From: Nostoc favosum CHAB5714
Lineage (GTDB): Bacteria > Cyanobacteriota > Cyanobacteriia > Cyanobacteriales > Nostocaceae
Length of the DNA: 36,221 bases
Direction of reading: 5' to 3'
Assembly: GCF_020829495.1 (NCBI RefSeq)
Contig: NZ_JAIVFQ010000072.1
Coordinates: forward strand, 1 to 36,221
The translations under genes and the position numbers were made by a program. Positions 24,082 to 33,118 of the stretch are shown here, piece by piece; within the stretch, counting starts at the first letter, position 1, and every line of letters starts with the position of its first letter. Below the pieces are notes generated by a model, which saw only the letters and a list, made by a program, of their open reading frames with translations, was not told the origin of the DNA and searched no databases.

Positions 24082-27000
24082 TCATTGTTGAGCGATCGGG
24101 CGTAGCCCATTGCATAAACTTTTTTCATGAGGTTTGACACTGGGATTATTCTGTAAATAATCTCGCACCCAATCACAACCACGCACAAGTAAATGATCTA
24201 AATCATCTAAATACAAATGCCAAATCACAATGTCATATCTACTGCCACTAGCTAGAGTCTTGCCATCAGGACTAAAGCGCACACTCCAAACTGCATCTTT
24301 ATAGCCTCGCAGGGTACGCAGTTCTTGACCGTCAATGCTCCAAATTTTTACAGTATTATCACCACTAGCAGTGGCAATGAGTTTACCATCTGGGCTAAAG
24401 GCAACATTGTGAACAACATTGTTATGTCCTCGTAGGGTACGCAGTTCTTTACCATCAATGCTCCAAATTTTCGCAGTATTATCCCAACTGGCAGTAGCAA
24501 TCAGCTTACCATCCGGGCTGAAGGTAACATTGTTGATACCACTTATATGTCCCTTTAAGGTTTTTAGTTCTTTGCCATCTATACTCCAAATTTTTACTGT
24601 TTTGTCCCAACCAGCCGTAGCAATTAGCTTACTATCTGGGCTGAATACGGCGCTGTTGACTACACTATTATGACCTGTGAGAGTTTTACGTAATGTCCCG
24701 TCTCGATTCCAGATTTTGACAGTTTTATCTTCACTAGCCGTAGCAATTAACTTACCATTTGGGCTGAAACTTACACTCCAGACTGTATCTTTGTGTCCTG
24801 TGAGAGTTTTATATAATGTACCATCTCGATTCCAGAGTTTGGCAGTTTTATCCCAACTAGTTGTAGCAATTAACTTACCATCTGGGCTGAAACTCAGCTT
24901 ATTTACCCTACCTTGATGCCCCTTGAAAGTTTGCAGTTCTTGAAGTTTATCCCCTGCAATACTCCAAAGTTTGGCGGTTTGATCCCAACTAGCCGTAGCA
25001 ATTAACTTACCATCTGGACTAAACGCTAGGTCGAAGACCTCATCTTCATGACCTCGGATAATAGTGCTGTGAGGACTGTTAAGTTTCCAGATTTTAGCCG
25101 TTTTGTCATTACTAGCTGTAGCGATGGATGTACCGTCAGGACTAAAGGCGACACTATTAACTGCATCAGTGTGTCCGTAGAATGTTTCTAGTTTTTGACC
25201 GTTGCGGTTCCAAAGTTTGACAGTTTTGTCACCACTAGCTGTAGCAATTAGTTTACCGTCAGGACTGAATGTGACACTGTTCACCCCATTTTGATGACCT
25301 ATGAGGGTTTGCAGTTCTTTACCTTCTAAATTCCAAATTTTGACAGTTCTATCGCCACTGGCGGTAGCAATTTGCTTTTTGTCTGGGCTAAAACTGACGC
25401 TCCAAATCATATCTTGATGTCCGGTAAAGATTTGCAATTCTTTGCCATCAAGATTCCAGAGTCTCAAGGTTTTATCCCAACCAACAGTAGCAATTAGCTT
25501 ACCGTCTGGGCTAAAGGTGACGCTGTTGACCTTATCCTTATGCCCCTGGAGGGTGTGCAGGAGTTTACCGTCCTGACTCCAGATTTTAACTGTGTTGTCC
25601 CAACTAGCAGTGGCAAGTAGCTGACTATCAGGACTAAAGGCTACTTCCAAAACTGCTTTTTTATGTCCCATAAGAGTGTGCAGGAGTTTGCCGCCTCGAC
25701 TCCAAATTTTCGCTGTTTTGTCCCAACTGCCGGTAGCCATCAGTGTACCGTCGGGGCTGAAGGCGACGCTATTGAAACCCTCTCCTTGAGGTTCTTGCAG
25801 CTCCATCGACTGTTTTTTGCCGTCGAGACTCCAAATTTTGACGGTTCTATCTCTGCTGGCTGTGGCAATGAACTTACCATCTGGGCTAAAACTTACACTC
25901 TCTAGCATTCCATCATGTTCTACTAAACGATTTTTCTCTCTAACAAAGTTGATGGCTTGTACTAGAGTTTCCGTAATTTGAGTGCGCGTGTTGGCATCAA
26001 TCCCTACAGTACCTTTGATGCGGCTACCAGATCTAATACTGGCAATTAATCCATCCAAGTCCCGATTTGCATTAAGTAAAGTTTCGGCTGATGACCTAAT
26101 TTCTTTAATTTCGCTAACACGAGCCTTTTGCCCTTGCCACCAAGCAAACCCAGCCAGACTGAGAGCTAAAATTAAGCCAGCAACTAGTGATGAAATTGCT
26201 AATTGTCGTCTGCGCTGTTGCTGTTGGAACTCAAATTCTCTCAGTTCCCAACTATGCTCAATGAACTGAATTTCGTTTATGCTGAGTTCTTGCCAACGTT
26301 GCACTTGCCATTCTTGGGCACCTATCAAGGGCTTACCTCGTAATAACGCGCCTCGATCGTGTCCGCTATTTTCCCATTGCCGGATCGCTAAACGCAATTG
26401 TTCTCGCCAGCGTAGAAAGTCACCATCCACCAGCAGCCAATGTTCCAGTCTTCCCCAACTTCTAATTAACGCTTCATGGACAATTTCTACTGTTTCTTCG
26501 GCTGTGGACTCATTGCGGTTGGTGACTACTAGACGTGACGAAGCCAGATGTGTGACTAAATACCAGTTTTCTGGCCTGATTTCTTCACGAGTTGCCAACC
26601 GTCGGGTAGCCTCTGTTTGATCTCCTAAACGTACCAACTGGATAAATATTTGTTGCGTCCTTTGCCTGTCTGCTTCTGGCAACTGGGCATACACAGCTTC
26701 TGCATGGTTAGCCAAGGCTTCTTCTACGCCACCAATTTCTTGATAAGCTTGATGAGTTAAGAGCCGATTTTGCTGTTTTGACCATAATTGTGTCAGAGCA
26801 AACTCAAGTAAAGGTAAACGCCCTGGCTGTTTATCTATCTCGTCGATTAATTGATTGGTTAATCCTGTTTCTAGTCCTACCTGCATTTGTTTGGCGGGCT
26901 GTTCAATTACCCGACGTAATTCTTCTCTATTCATCGGGCCAAGGTTGTAGACTGCTCCTTGCAATGCATCACTAAAGGGACGGTAAGATAAGGCATAGCT

Positions 27001-28713
27001 GTAAAAGTCAGCCCGCAGTGTTAATACGATGGTGAAGGCGGGAGTGAAACTATAAGCATTGAGTAATAAGTCTAAGAAAGGCTGACGTTGCGCTTCTGGA
27101 CAAAGGGTATAAAGTTCTTCAAACTGATCTGCGATGAGAAGTACACGAGTACCAAATTGATGCTGAACAAACTTTTCTAGAATGATGTGTAATGATTGGT
27201 GGTTTTGTTGTAAAGAGATCGCTAAATCTAGTTCTAGTAAGCGAGTATTGGTACTATCTTCTGGCAACCCTAAGATTTTTTCTAGGCAGACAGCAGGAAA
27301 AAGCTGGGCTAAATTCACTAATGCAGCTGCTAAGGCTTCAAAGGGGTTTTTTCCAGGACGAAAAGCAATGATTTGCCATAGTCCATTTGTGTTTTGCCGC
27401 AACTTGGGGGTCAACCCAGCAAATACTAAACTAGATTTACCGCTGCCACTAGCTCCGACTACAGCTACAAACCGCTTTCTTTTCACTGCCTTGACTAAAT
27501 TAGCTGTGAATTCTTCTCTGCCAAAAAATAAGTGTGCATCTTCTTCTCGAAAGGCAAATAAACCACGATAGGGACAAGGGGAAATTCCGCCTAGTTGTAA
27601 CCAAGTTGATGGTTCTAATGCTGGGTTGTGACAAAGCACAGGCAACCAAGAAGCCCCAGGAAATTCATCTTCTAAACCTTGTAACTGCCTGCGTGCTTGC
27701 TGAAGAGCTAGATATAAAGGCTTGCGTTCAATGGCAAAGGCGTGGAGAAAATTTTGAAAAAATACCTCTGCTACATAATTTGGCACTGGCTCCCGCATGA
27801 CAATTACCTGGGGAATATGTAATGTCCCCAAAGCATTTGCCAATCCCAATCCATCACAGGAGTTGAAAATTGCTAGCTTTAAACCTTTTTCAATCGCTGC
27901 AAGCAAAGCTTCTTCTAACTGTTCTATTGTCAGACTGTTATTTATCTGATTTTCATTGATATAAATTCTGCCTGTGTCAGCTTCGGTTTGACTATGACCT
28001 GCAAAAAACAGAATATCCCAACCTGTAGAGTCCCAAAGTTGTGTGTTGAATTCTTGACGCGAGGGATTGTGTAGATAAACAACTTCTGCAATATTTTCTA
28101 AGCTTTTGAGAGAAGTTGTTTCTGTCTGCAAATCGATGCCTTGGCTATTTCCCAAAATCGCTAAGATTCTGACTTTAGTTTTGGTAAATGTTGGCTGTAA
28201 AATTGCTGGCCGTTGATACTCTGGGCTGGAAAGAGATAGTTCTGCTTGGGGATAATCGTTAAAAAAATCCCAACTATGCAAGGGTAAGCGTCGCAGATTA
28301 TCATCGTTGGTTTCTAAAATGACACAAATTTCTTCTACTGGCTGGAGTTGCGAGCGCAATTTACGCTCAATTGTCAGAAATTCTGTAGATTTCAGCCAAG
28401 TATTAATGTTCTCTTGTAATTTTTGGCATAACTCATCAAAATCAAACAGAGAAACGTTAGTGATAGCTCCTGTTTCTATTTCCAGTTGGTCATCTTCTTC
28501 TTGCCCTTGCGATCGCAGTGATTGACGACTACACAGAGCCTGATAAATTGACCGCCAGTTTCTATATAGTTCAACTAAGCCTGGATCTGCCGGCAAGCTA
28601 CCAATAAATTGCTCTGAGGGAAGATTATCGGCTGAACGAATTTGCGCCGTAACGCTAGGAAATCCATTGTGCAACTCACCATTTCCCAGATTGATGACAA
28701 CTGTTTTGCTCAT
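24082..28713 (-). CDS. CHAT protease-STAND NTPase-14x WD40 protein
   Basis: A 1543-residue multidomain protein. Residues about 1-370 include a CHAT caspase-like domain with the catalytic dyad: His in LFFAGHSQTEADTG (about 238) and Cys in IFNSCDGLGLA (about 285). Residues about 390-700 form a STAND/NACHT-type NTPase with Walker A VVGASGSGKSS (about 421) and the Walker B-like VLLIADQFEEL, then a helical linker. One hydrophobic segment (SSLVAGLILALSLAGFAWW) follows near residue 848. Residues about 929-1490 hold 14 WD40 repeats of about 41 residues, enough for two seven-blade propellers. The design is sensor (propellers), ATP switch and protease. Such proteins are proposed to act in stress, defence or cell death in cyanobacteria. 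The target is unknown. About 366 bases separate it from DUF1822, so it may have its own promoter. Confidence 0.92.
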   Translation of the reverse strand: MSKTVVINLGNGELHNGFPSVTAQIRSADNLPSEQFIGSLPADPGLVELYRNWRSIYQALCSRQSLRSQGQEEDDQLEIETGAITNVSLFDFDELCQKLQENINTWLKSTEFLTIERKLRSQLQPVEEICVILETNDDNLRRLPLHSWDFFNDYPQAELSLSSPEYQRPAILQPTFTKTKVRILAILGNSQGIDLQTETTSLKSLENIAEVVYLHNPSRQEFNTQLWDSTGWDILFFAGHSQTEADTGRIYINENQINNSLTIEQLEEALLAAIEKGLKLAIFNSCDGLGLANALGTLHIPQVIVMREPVPNYVAEVFFQNFLHAFAIERKPLYLALQQARRQLQGLEDEFPGASWLPVLCHNPALEPSTWLQLGGISPCPYRGLFAFREEDAHLFFGREEFTANLVKAVKRKRFVAVVGASGSGKSSLVFAGLTPKLRQNTNGLWQIIAFRPGKNPFEALAAALVNLAQLFPAVCLEKILGLPEDSTNTRLLELDLAISLQQNHQSLHIILEKFVQHQFGTRVLLIADQFEELYTLCPEAQRQPFLDLLLNAYSFTPAFTIVLTLRADFYSYALSYRPFSDALQGAVYNLGPMNREELRRVIEQPAKQMQVGLETGLTNQLIDEIDKQPGRLPLLEFALTQLWSKQQNRLLTHQAYQEIGGVEEALANHAEAVYAQLPEADRQRTQQIFIQLVRLGDQTEATRRLATREEIRPENWYLVTHLASSRLVVTNRNESTAEETVEIVHEALIRSWGRLEHWLLVDGDFLRWREQLRLAIRQWENSGHDRGALLRGKPLIGAQEWQVQRWQELSINEIQFIEHSWELREFEFQQQQRRRQLAISSLVAGLILALSLAGFAWWQGQKARVSEIKEIRSSAETLLNANRDLDGLIASIRSGSRIKGTVGIDANTRTQITETLVQAINFVREKNRLVEHDGMLESVSFSPDGKFIATASRDRTVKIWSLDGKKQSMELQEPQGEGFNSVAFSPDGTLMATGSWDKTAKIWSRGGKLLHTLMGHKKAVLEVAFSPDSQLLATASWDNTVKIWSQDGKLLHTLQGHKDKVNSVTFSPDGKLIATVGWDKTLRLWNLDGKELQIFTGHQDMIWSVSFSPDKKQIATASGDRTVKIWNLEGKELQTLIGHQNGVNSVTFSPDGKLIATASGDKTVKLWNRNGQKLETFYGHTDAVNSVAFSPDGTSIATASNDKTAKIWKLNSPHSTIIRGHEDEVFDLAFSPDGKLIATASWDQTAKLWSIAGDKLQELQTFKGHQGRVNKLSFSPDGKLIATTSWDKTAKLWNRDGTLYKTLTGHKDTVWSVSFSPNGKLIATASEDKTVKIWNRDGTLRKTLTGHNSVVNSAVFSPDSKLIATAGWDKTVKIWSIDGKELKTLKGHISGINNVTFSPDGKLIATASWDNTAKIWSIDGKELRTLRGHNNVVHNVAFSPDGKLIATASGDNTVKIWSIDGQELRTLRGYKDAVWSVRFSPDGKTLASGSRYDIVIWHLYLDDLDHLLVRGCDWVRDYLQNNPSVKPHEKSLCNGLRPIAQQ
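24240..25925. repeat. Tandem ~123-bp repeats encoding WD40 units
   Basis: Fourteen DNA repeats of roughly 123 bp encode the WD40 units. The core FSPDGKLIATASWDKT recurs almost unchanged in many units, so the repeats are similar at DNA level and prone to recombination, copy-number change and assembly collapse. Confidence 0.85.
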
Positions 28714-29079
28714 TATAAGAATTAGGTATAGTGCTGAGTATACAATTATCTATAAGCTTAATTTATAGCTTTTCGCATACTTTTACTAGATATTGTTGCA
28801 AAAATAATAATTTCTTTACAATATAATTTGTGCAGATATTCTACAAATAAATCTTATATATTAAGTTTTTTGAATTTTTTCTCATTGAGATAATTAGTTT
28901 AATCAAAAAACTCTGGTGTGTAGGGTAAAACGTTTGCCAAGCAATTAAGATAGAGTCAGCCCTTTTGGGAATTAACAATTAAAGGTTCAAAGCCAAGCTC
29001 AATTGTGGATAAAACAATCCTTTTATAGCAAATTATATAAAAGTTCTGCTATTTTCCTATTACCTGTTCCCTTCCATTT
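28714..29079. other. AT-rich intergenic region between DUF1822 and CHAT genes
   Basis: A 366-base region, very AT-rich and without a gene. It contains short inverted pairs (CTATAA...TTATAG near 28750) and could hold the promoter of the CHAT gene on the minus strand. No clear promoter hexamers can be assigned. Confidence 0.5.
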
Positions 29080-30120
29080 TTACAATTCAAAATTTTCTCT
29101 AATTCTGATATCTTCTAAACTCACCTCAACACTAAAGCATTTTCCACGTTCACCTTTAAAAGGGTTTAGTTGAATGTAGCTATCTTGACCTCTAGATATA
29201 ACTTCGCAAAGTATCTCTCCGGCTTTTGATAGTAAAATCAACTTAAGATTAGGCAGCAAAAAGTTTTCCTTGCCCGTCGGGTGTAACTGAATTAAAACAC
29301 CTAATTTTTGCTCAGTCTCTGCCTTGATATTTAGCAATAAAACTACGTTTCGGCTACCAATTTGCATCTCTAAGTTAATTATTTTGCCTCTTTTTATAAA
29401 CTCCTTACTATTTCTAACGCTCCAAGCTAAATTGGCATTTGGATCGATTAGTGAGTCAATAACTTGCCAATTTTCACCAAAGATTCCTTGTAACCATTGG
29501 CTTAATTTGGTTCTAGTTACGTTTATATATTTCAATAAATTTCCTGCTGCACTTTCACTGGTAGCAACGGGTAGAGAAATAATAGTTGGCTCTAAAAAAC
29601 GACAGTAGAATAAAAGATGATTTGGCTCTGGATCAAATTTTGATAGTGGTACCTGATAGTAACCATTGTTGAGTTCTAAATTTCTCCCTCGATAATCAAT
29701 CAATTCGTCATAACGAAGAAAGCCTCTAATTACAACTTCTTCTTGCTCTTCTAATACCTCAATTAAGACATAGAAGTGGGCTGCCAATTCTGGTCTATCT
29801 ATAGCATCTTGAGGTATATTGGCTACTTCATCCAGCAGGTGTTCGGTGGTAATTAGACAAAATTTAAACTCACCTAATTTGAGATTAGCAGCAGCCTCAA
29901 TTATATTAATATCTCGATTTACTATTTCTGGATTATGTTCTCTTAGCCATTGTTCAAATCCAAGTAGTGCTAGGGCATTCAGGTATGTTTGCCACTGATG
30001 CAGTTCACCAATGACCTCCTGACTGATATCTCTAGCCCAATCAAAATATGTTTGTTCTAGCCAAATTACTTCTGGCAGGTAAAGTCTCAAATTAGTTGTA
30101 TGAGTAGGAATGTTAATCAT
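29080..30120 (-). CDS. DUF1822 family protein
   Basis: A 346-residue soluble protein of the cyanobacterial DUF1822 family, function unknown. The N-terminal half is helical, with QWQTYLNALALLGFEQWL at about residues 42-59. The C-terminal third is beta-rich and ends with the family-like pattern LPNLKLILLSKAGEILCEV, DSYIQLNPFKGERGKCFSVEV and DIRIRENFEL. It starts 18 bases after the sigma-like gene stop (30139), so they form an operon, and it precedes the CHAT gene on the same strand. Association with a CHAT protease makes it a candidate substrate, adaptor or inhibitor, which is inference. Confidence 0.8.
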   Translation of the reverse strand: MINIPTHTTNLRLYLPEVIWLEQTYFDWARDISQEVIGELHQWQTYLNALALLGFEQWLREHNPEIVNRDINIIEAAANLKLGEFKFCLITTEHLLDEVANIPQDAIDRPELAAHFYVLIEVLEEQEEVVIRGFLRYDELIDYRGRNLELNNGYYQVPLSKFDPEPNHLLFYCRFLEPTIISLPVATSESAAGNLLKYINVTRTKLSQWLQGIFGENWQVIDSLIDPNANLAWSVRNSKEFIKRGKIINLEMQIGSRNVVLLLNIKAETEQKLGVLIQLHPTGKENFLLPNLKLILLSKAGEILCEVISRGQDSYIQLNPFKGERGKCFSVEVSLEDIRIRENFEL

Positions 30121-30138
30121 TGTCTTTTCAATATTGAT

Positions 30139-31611
30139 TTAATTATATCTCTGTACGAAGGGAACTAACTCTTTCTGGCTGGTTACTGATTTTTGTTCAA
30201 AATAATTCCGAATTTGCTGTGCATAAAAGCTGTCCAATGAACGATTTTTACTTGTTCTGATTTCTTCTCCAGCCTCTTGAAATACTTCTGCATCAACAAA
30301 ATTTTCTATTTGTTCAGCCAAGTTTTTGAGATAATCCGGTTCAGGAGGAATATTTATTAACTCTTTTTCCTGAGCCATTTTTAAAATGCTATCGAGAAGT
30401 TTTTGTACTGTCAGAGTACGTATCTTTCTGAGTAGTTCCCCTGGATTCAATACTCGTCTAGCTTGATCCCAGCTTGTCATTCCCAACAACGGTACAATTT
30501 CTTTCAAAGTCTTGCCTTGAGAGTAATATAGTTGTAATCCGGGAATGTATTTTTGAGCGATAGGAGCGTACCTACTGCTATTTTCTAATTTGGTAATACA
30601 ATTACTAATTTCTTGCGCGATCGCATCAGTCAAAGCTAACCTCAGTTGTGTATGCAAAAACTCTAAAATTTCCTGCTGTTCCACATCTAATTCATCTAAA
30701 GAAACAGTAGGTAAATCTGTTCTCAGCGTATACTTTCCATTATCAGGATTTTGGACTTCTAGGGGTTCTAAAGAACTCCAAATATCATACTGTCTAAGTT
30801 GCGTTGCTACTTGTTGGAGTTCTTTTTTAAACTCATCAGCAGTATTGATAATAACATCTCGTGTTTGCAAGTACGTCAGCATTTCTTGCAGTTGAGCGAT
30901 TGAAGGGTCTGGACATCTTCTGACTTCTATCTGTCGTTGCTGTCGTCTATCTCGACGATAGACAGCATGAAAGACTTCTATTAATTGGCGTGTTCGCTGT
31001 GATAAAGTTTCTAGTTGTTTAGGTCTAACTCTATTTAATAATGCCCAGTTGCTAAGATGCTGAAAACCAAATTCTGATAAAAATTTTTGAATTTCTGGAT
31101 TTTGTTTAGTTTGAAAGTATGCCCAATTATCTAAGCTCATACTAGATTGGGAGTCATGCTTAAATTTTCGCAAGACCTCAACCGTAAAAAATTTATAAGC
31201 TATGGGACTAATTTGACCATCGTCATTCACAGTGAGATGAGTTTTGTGATCGCTATCTAAGATAACTAACTTCTTCCCATCATCATCAAGAACGCATCTC
31301 AATAAATCTTTATATGTAAAAGATTTTTCACCACTGAAAAGACTGTCTATTCTTTGACAGGCTTTGAGAATAGGCTCAGAAACATAGCACCGTAGGCAAA
31401 GCCCTGCTTGAGCGCGAATCATAGCATCAACAGCCGCATGATTGCCATGAAAATAGGATAGTAAAGCAGCTTGCACGTTACCATGTTGCCAATTGGGAAT
31501 TTGTTCTTCGAGAAATTCCTGTGCCAGAGGAACTAAAAACTCTTTGTATCCAACCCTTTCATTAGCTAGATCGATTCGCCAAATTTTCCAGTATCTTAAT
31601 GAAGCATTCAT
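30139..31611 (-). CDS. Large protein weakly resembling a sigma-70 factor
   Basis: A 490-residue soluble, helix-rich protein. Near residues 370-410 GKTLKEIVPLLGMTSWDQARR resembles a region-4 type helix-turn-helix. The part around residues 140-210 (FKHDSQSSMSLDNWAYF, LSQRTRQLIEVFHAVYRR) recalls sigma region 2/3 helices. These likenesses are weak, and an unrelated helical family is possible. It is the first gene of the sigma-like/DUF1822/CHAT set. The start ATG (31609-31611) abuts the end of an IS630 element, so no native ribosome site or promoter remains directly upstream, and the true N-terminus may be lost. Confidence 0.5.
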   Translation of the reverse strand: MNASLRYWKIWRIDLANERVGYKEFLVPLAQEFLEEQIPNWQHGNVQAALLSYFHGNHAAVDAMIRAQAGLCLRCYVSEPILKACQRIDSLFSGEKSFTYKDLLRCVLDDDGKKLVILDSDHKTHLTVNDDGQISPIAYKFFTVEVLRKFKHDSQSSMSLDNWAYFQTKQNPEIQKFLSEFGFQHLSNWALLNRVRPKQLETLSQRTRQLIEVFHAVYRRDRRQQRQIEVRRCPDPSIAQLQEMLTYLQTRDVIINTADEFKKELQQVATQLRQYDIWSSLEPLEVQNPDNGKYTLRTDLPTVSLDELDVEQQEILEFLHTQLRLALTDAIAQEISNCITKLENSSRYAPIAQKYIPGLQLYYSQGKTLKEIVPLLGMTSWDQARRVLNPGELLRKIRTLTVQKLLDSILKMAQEKELINIPPEPDYLKNLAEQIENFVDAEVFQEAGEEIRTSKNRSLDSFYAQQIRNYFEQKSVTSQKELVPFVQRYN

Positions 31612-32382
31612 ATACAGCGTATTGCAGGTTTATGAGGTACAGTAACAACAGTTTGTAAACCAGTTTTTTAAATGCACCGGATTAATCAAATCGAGTGCAG
31701 TTGCAATTAAAACATCAACCATTTTCGCAGTGGTTGGAGAAAAGGAGCAAAGAAAAGATTTTAATTGTGACCACCAGTGTTCAATGGGATTAAAGTCAGG
31801 AGAATAGGGTGACTGATAAAGAACGCTTGCACCCACAGATTGAATTAAAGGCTCGATTCCTTCCACTTTATGAGATGGGACATTATCCATAACAACTACA
31901 GCACCCGACCATAATTGAGGAAGTAAACACTTTTCGATAAAGACTTTAAATGCGTTGCCATTCATGGAACCATTCAAGGTCATCACAGCTAAAACTTGTT
32001 TTTTGCTAATTGCCCCAATTACTGTCACCTTCGCTCCCCGATAAAATGGTTTAAAATCATACACTCTACTTCCCTGAGGGCTACGGGCATCAGGGCGGCA
32101 GCATCATGTCAATAAGACTAGTATATTCTCAATAAGCTCAAAAATAATCTCATTAATCCCTACTTATTGACAAAGATTTTAGCGATCGCTTTGAGCCTTG
32201 GAAAATAAATCAACCCAGAAATACTGATTTTTCGTTGGGTCTTAATCTTGGTCAGGATCAAGAGTACTTTAGATGCGTTTGCCCTGCTACGGGCATGAAT
32301 TCTTGTCGATGGAGTAAGGTTTCATTTTACCCGTTCATGCACTACTATTACTGTACCTCATTTACCTGCAATCTGCTGTATA
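31611..32382. mobile_element. IS630-family insertion sequence, internally decayed
   Basis: Terminal inverted repeats are clear: 31613-31645 against 32348-32380, 29 of 33 positions identical, with TA dinucleotides at both outer edges (31611-31612, 32381-32382) as expected for IS630 targets. The element is about 770 bp, shorter than the usual 1.0-1.2 kb, because the N-terminal coding half is mostly missing. Confidence 0.8.
31630..32325 (-). pseudogene. IS630 transposase, internally deleted
   Basis: The C-terminal catalytic part is intact from about 32080: SPQGSRVYDFKPFYRGAKV, an Asp in VVMDNVPSHK and SPDFNPIEHWWSQLK with the final Glu. The beginning of the gene is visible at 32325 as MKPYSID, but the DNA between (about 32110-32300) has stops, does not encode the helix-turn-helix region, and is bounded by GCTACGGGCAT copies (near 32079 and 32287). 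The gene is dead unless rescued in trans. Confidence 0.8.
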
Positions 32383-32880
32383 ATGCGCTGCTTGGCAGCA
32401 ACTAACATTCTTATCTAGTTGCATTATTAGATAAATGTAAGCGTTTTGAACGTATGCAGTTCTCAGGCAACGCAGTGAAGTATGGAGACTGGAGAACACA
32501 GGGCAAACCGCATCTAAAGTGCGTAGAGCTGGCGAAGCTGTCATCAACTGCAAACTAAACCGTTTAGTTTAGGAACAGAGCATAAGTATAGACGTTTCTC
32601 TAGGAATCGGGCGATCGCTAGCGCTTCTTGTGCGGTCGTTCCTGTGATTTAAACCATACAGGACTTACGCAACTGGCACAATGCGATCGCTAGTTGATAG
32701 TATATAAGTATTAATTAAATCTGATTTTGAAAGCTTTGTCTTCGTAATAGAAGTCGCTGTCTTGGAAGCAAAGCATGAAATATTCATGAGAAAATAGGTA
32801 GAGGTTGTATTACATAAATTTTGCTGACGGTAATGAGATTTACTAAGCTTAATTACTGCCAATAGTTATTAAGTAGTCAA
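32383..32880. other. Gene-free region with insertion-sequence debris
   Basis: About 500 bases with no credible gene. It contains an 8-bp inverted repeat AACTAAAC-C-GTTTAGTT (about 32552-32570), HIP1 sites near 32610 and 32682, and an AGGACTTACGCA motif near 32662 that probably marks the left end of the IS701-like remnant starting at 32881. Confidence 0.5.
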
Positions 32881-33027
32881 ATGAATTATACACTTACCAA
32901 TTTGGCAGAGCATTTAGAGAGTATTAGTCATGATGCAATTAACTATTATTTGAAAAGAGAAAAGTTAACACCTCTAGAAAACGAGTTTGAGCTACTGTTA
33001 GCCTTTCTTGCAAAACTTGTGATGTAG
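32881..33027 (+). pseudogene. IS701-like transposase N-terminal remnant joined to foreign DNA
   Basis: The frame MNYTLTNLAEHLESISHDAI followed by NYYLKREKLTP matches the first 31 residues of a common cyanobacterial IS701-type transposase. After about 32974 similarity ends and the frame runs through unrelated DNA to a stop. On the opposite strand the adjoining 32960-33095 reads as a start-less coiled-coil-like fragment (VEETKALKIRQDATSQVLQE), so two broken genes abut here. Confidence 0.6.
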
Positions 33028-33118
33028 CATCTTGTCGGATTTTAAGAGCTTTAGTTTCTTCAACTTTTAAATTTTTAGATTGCAGTCGCTGTAACTACAC
33101 TACTTTTTTCTGAGCTAA

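Noticed and set aside
24240..25925. Regular repeats as a possible CRISPR array
   Set aside because: They are in-frame 123-bp WD40 coding units without distinct spacers.
26279..28525. Plus-strand frames opposite the CHAT gene (70-130 codons)
   Set aside because: They are antisense shadows of a long, clearly coding minus-strand gene.
32362..32862. Short minus-strand frames of about 65 codons
   Set aside because: They lie in insertion-sequence debris, with no ribosome sites and no recognisable motifs.
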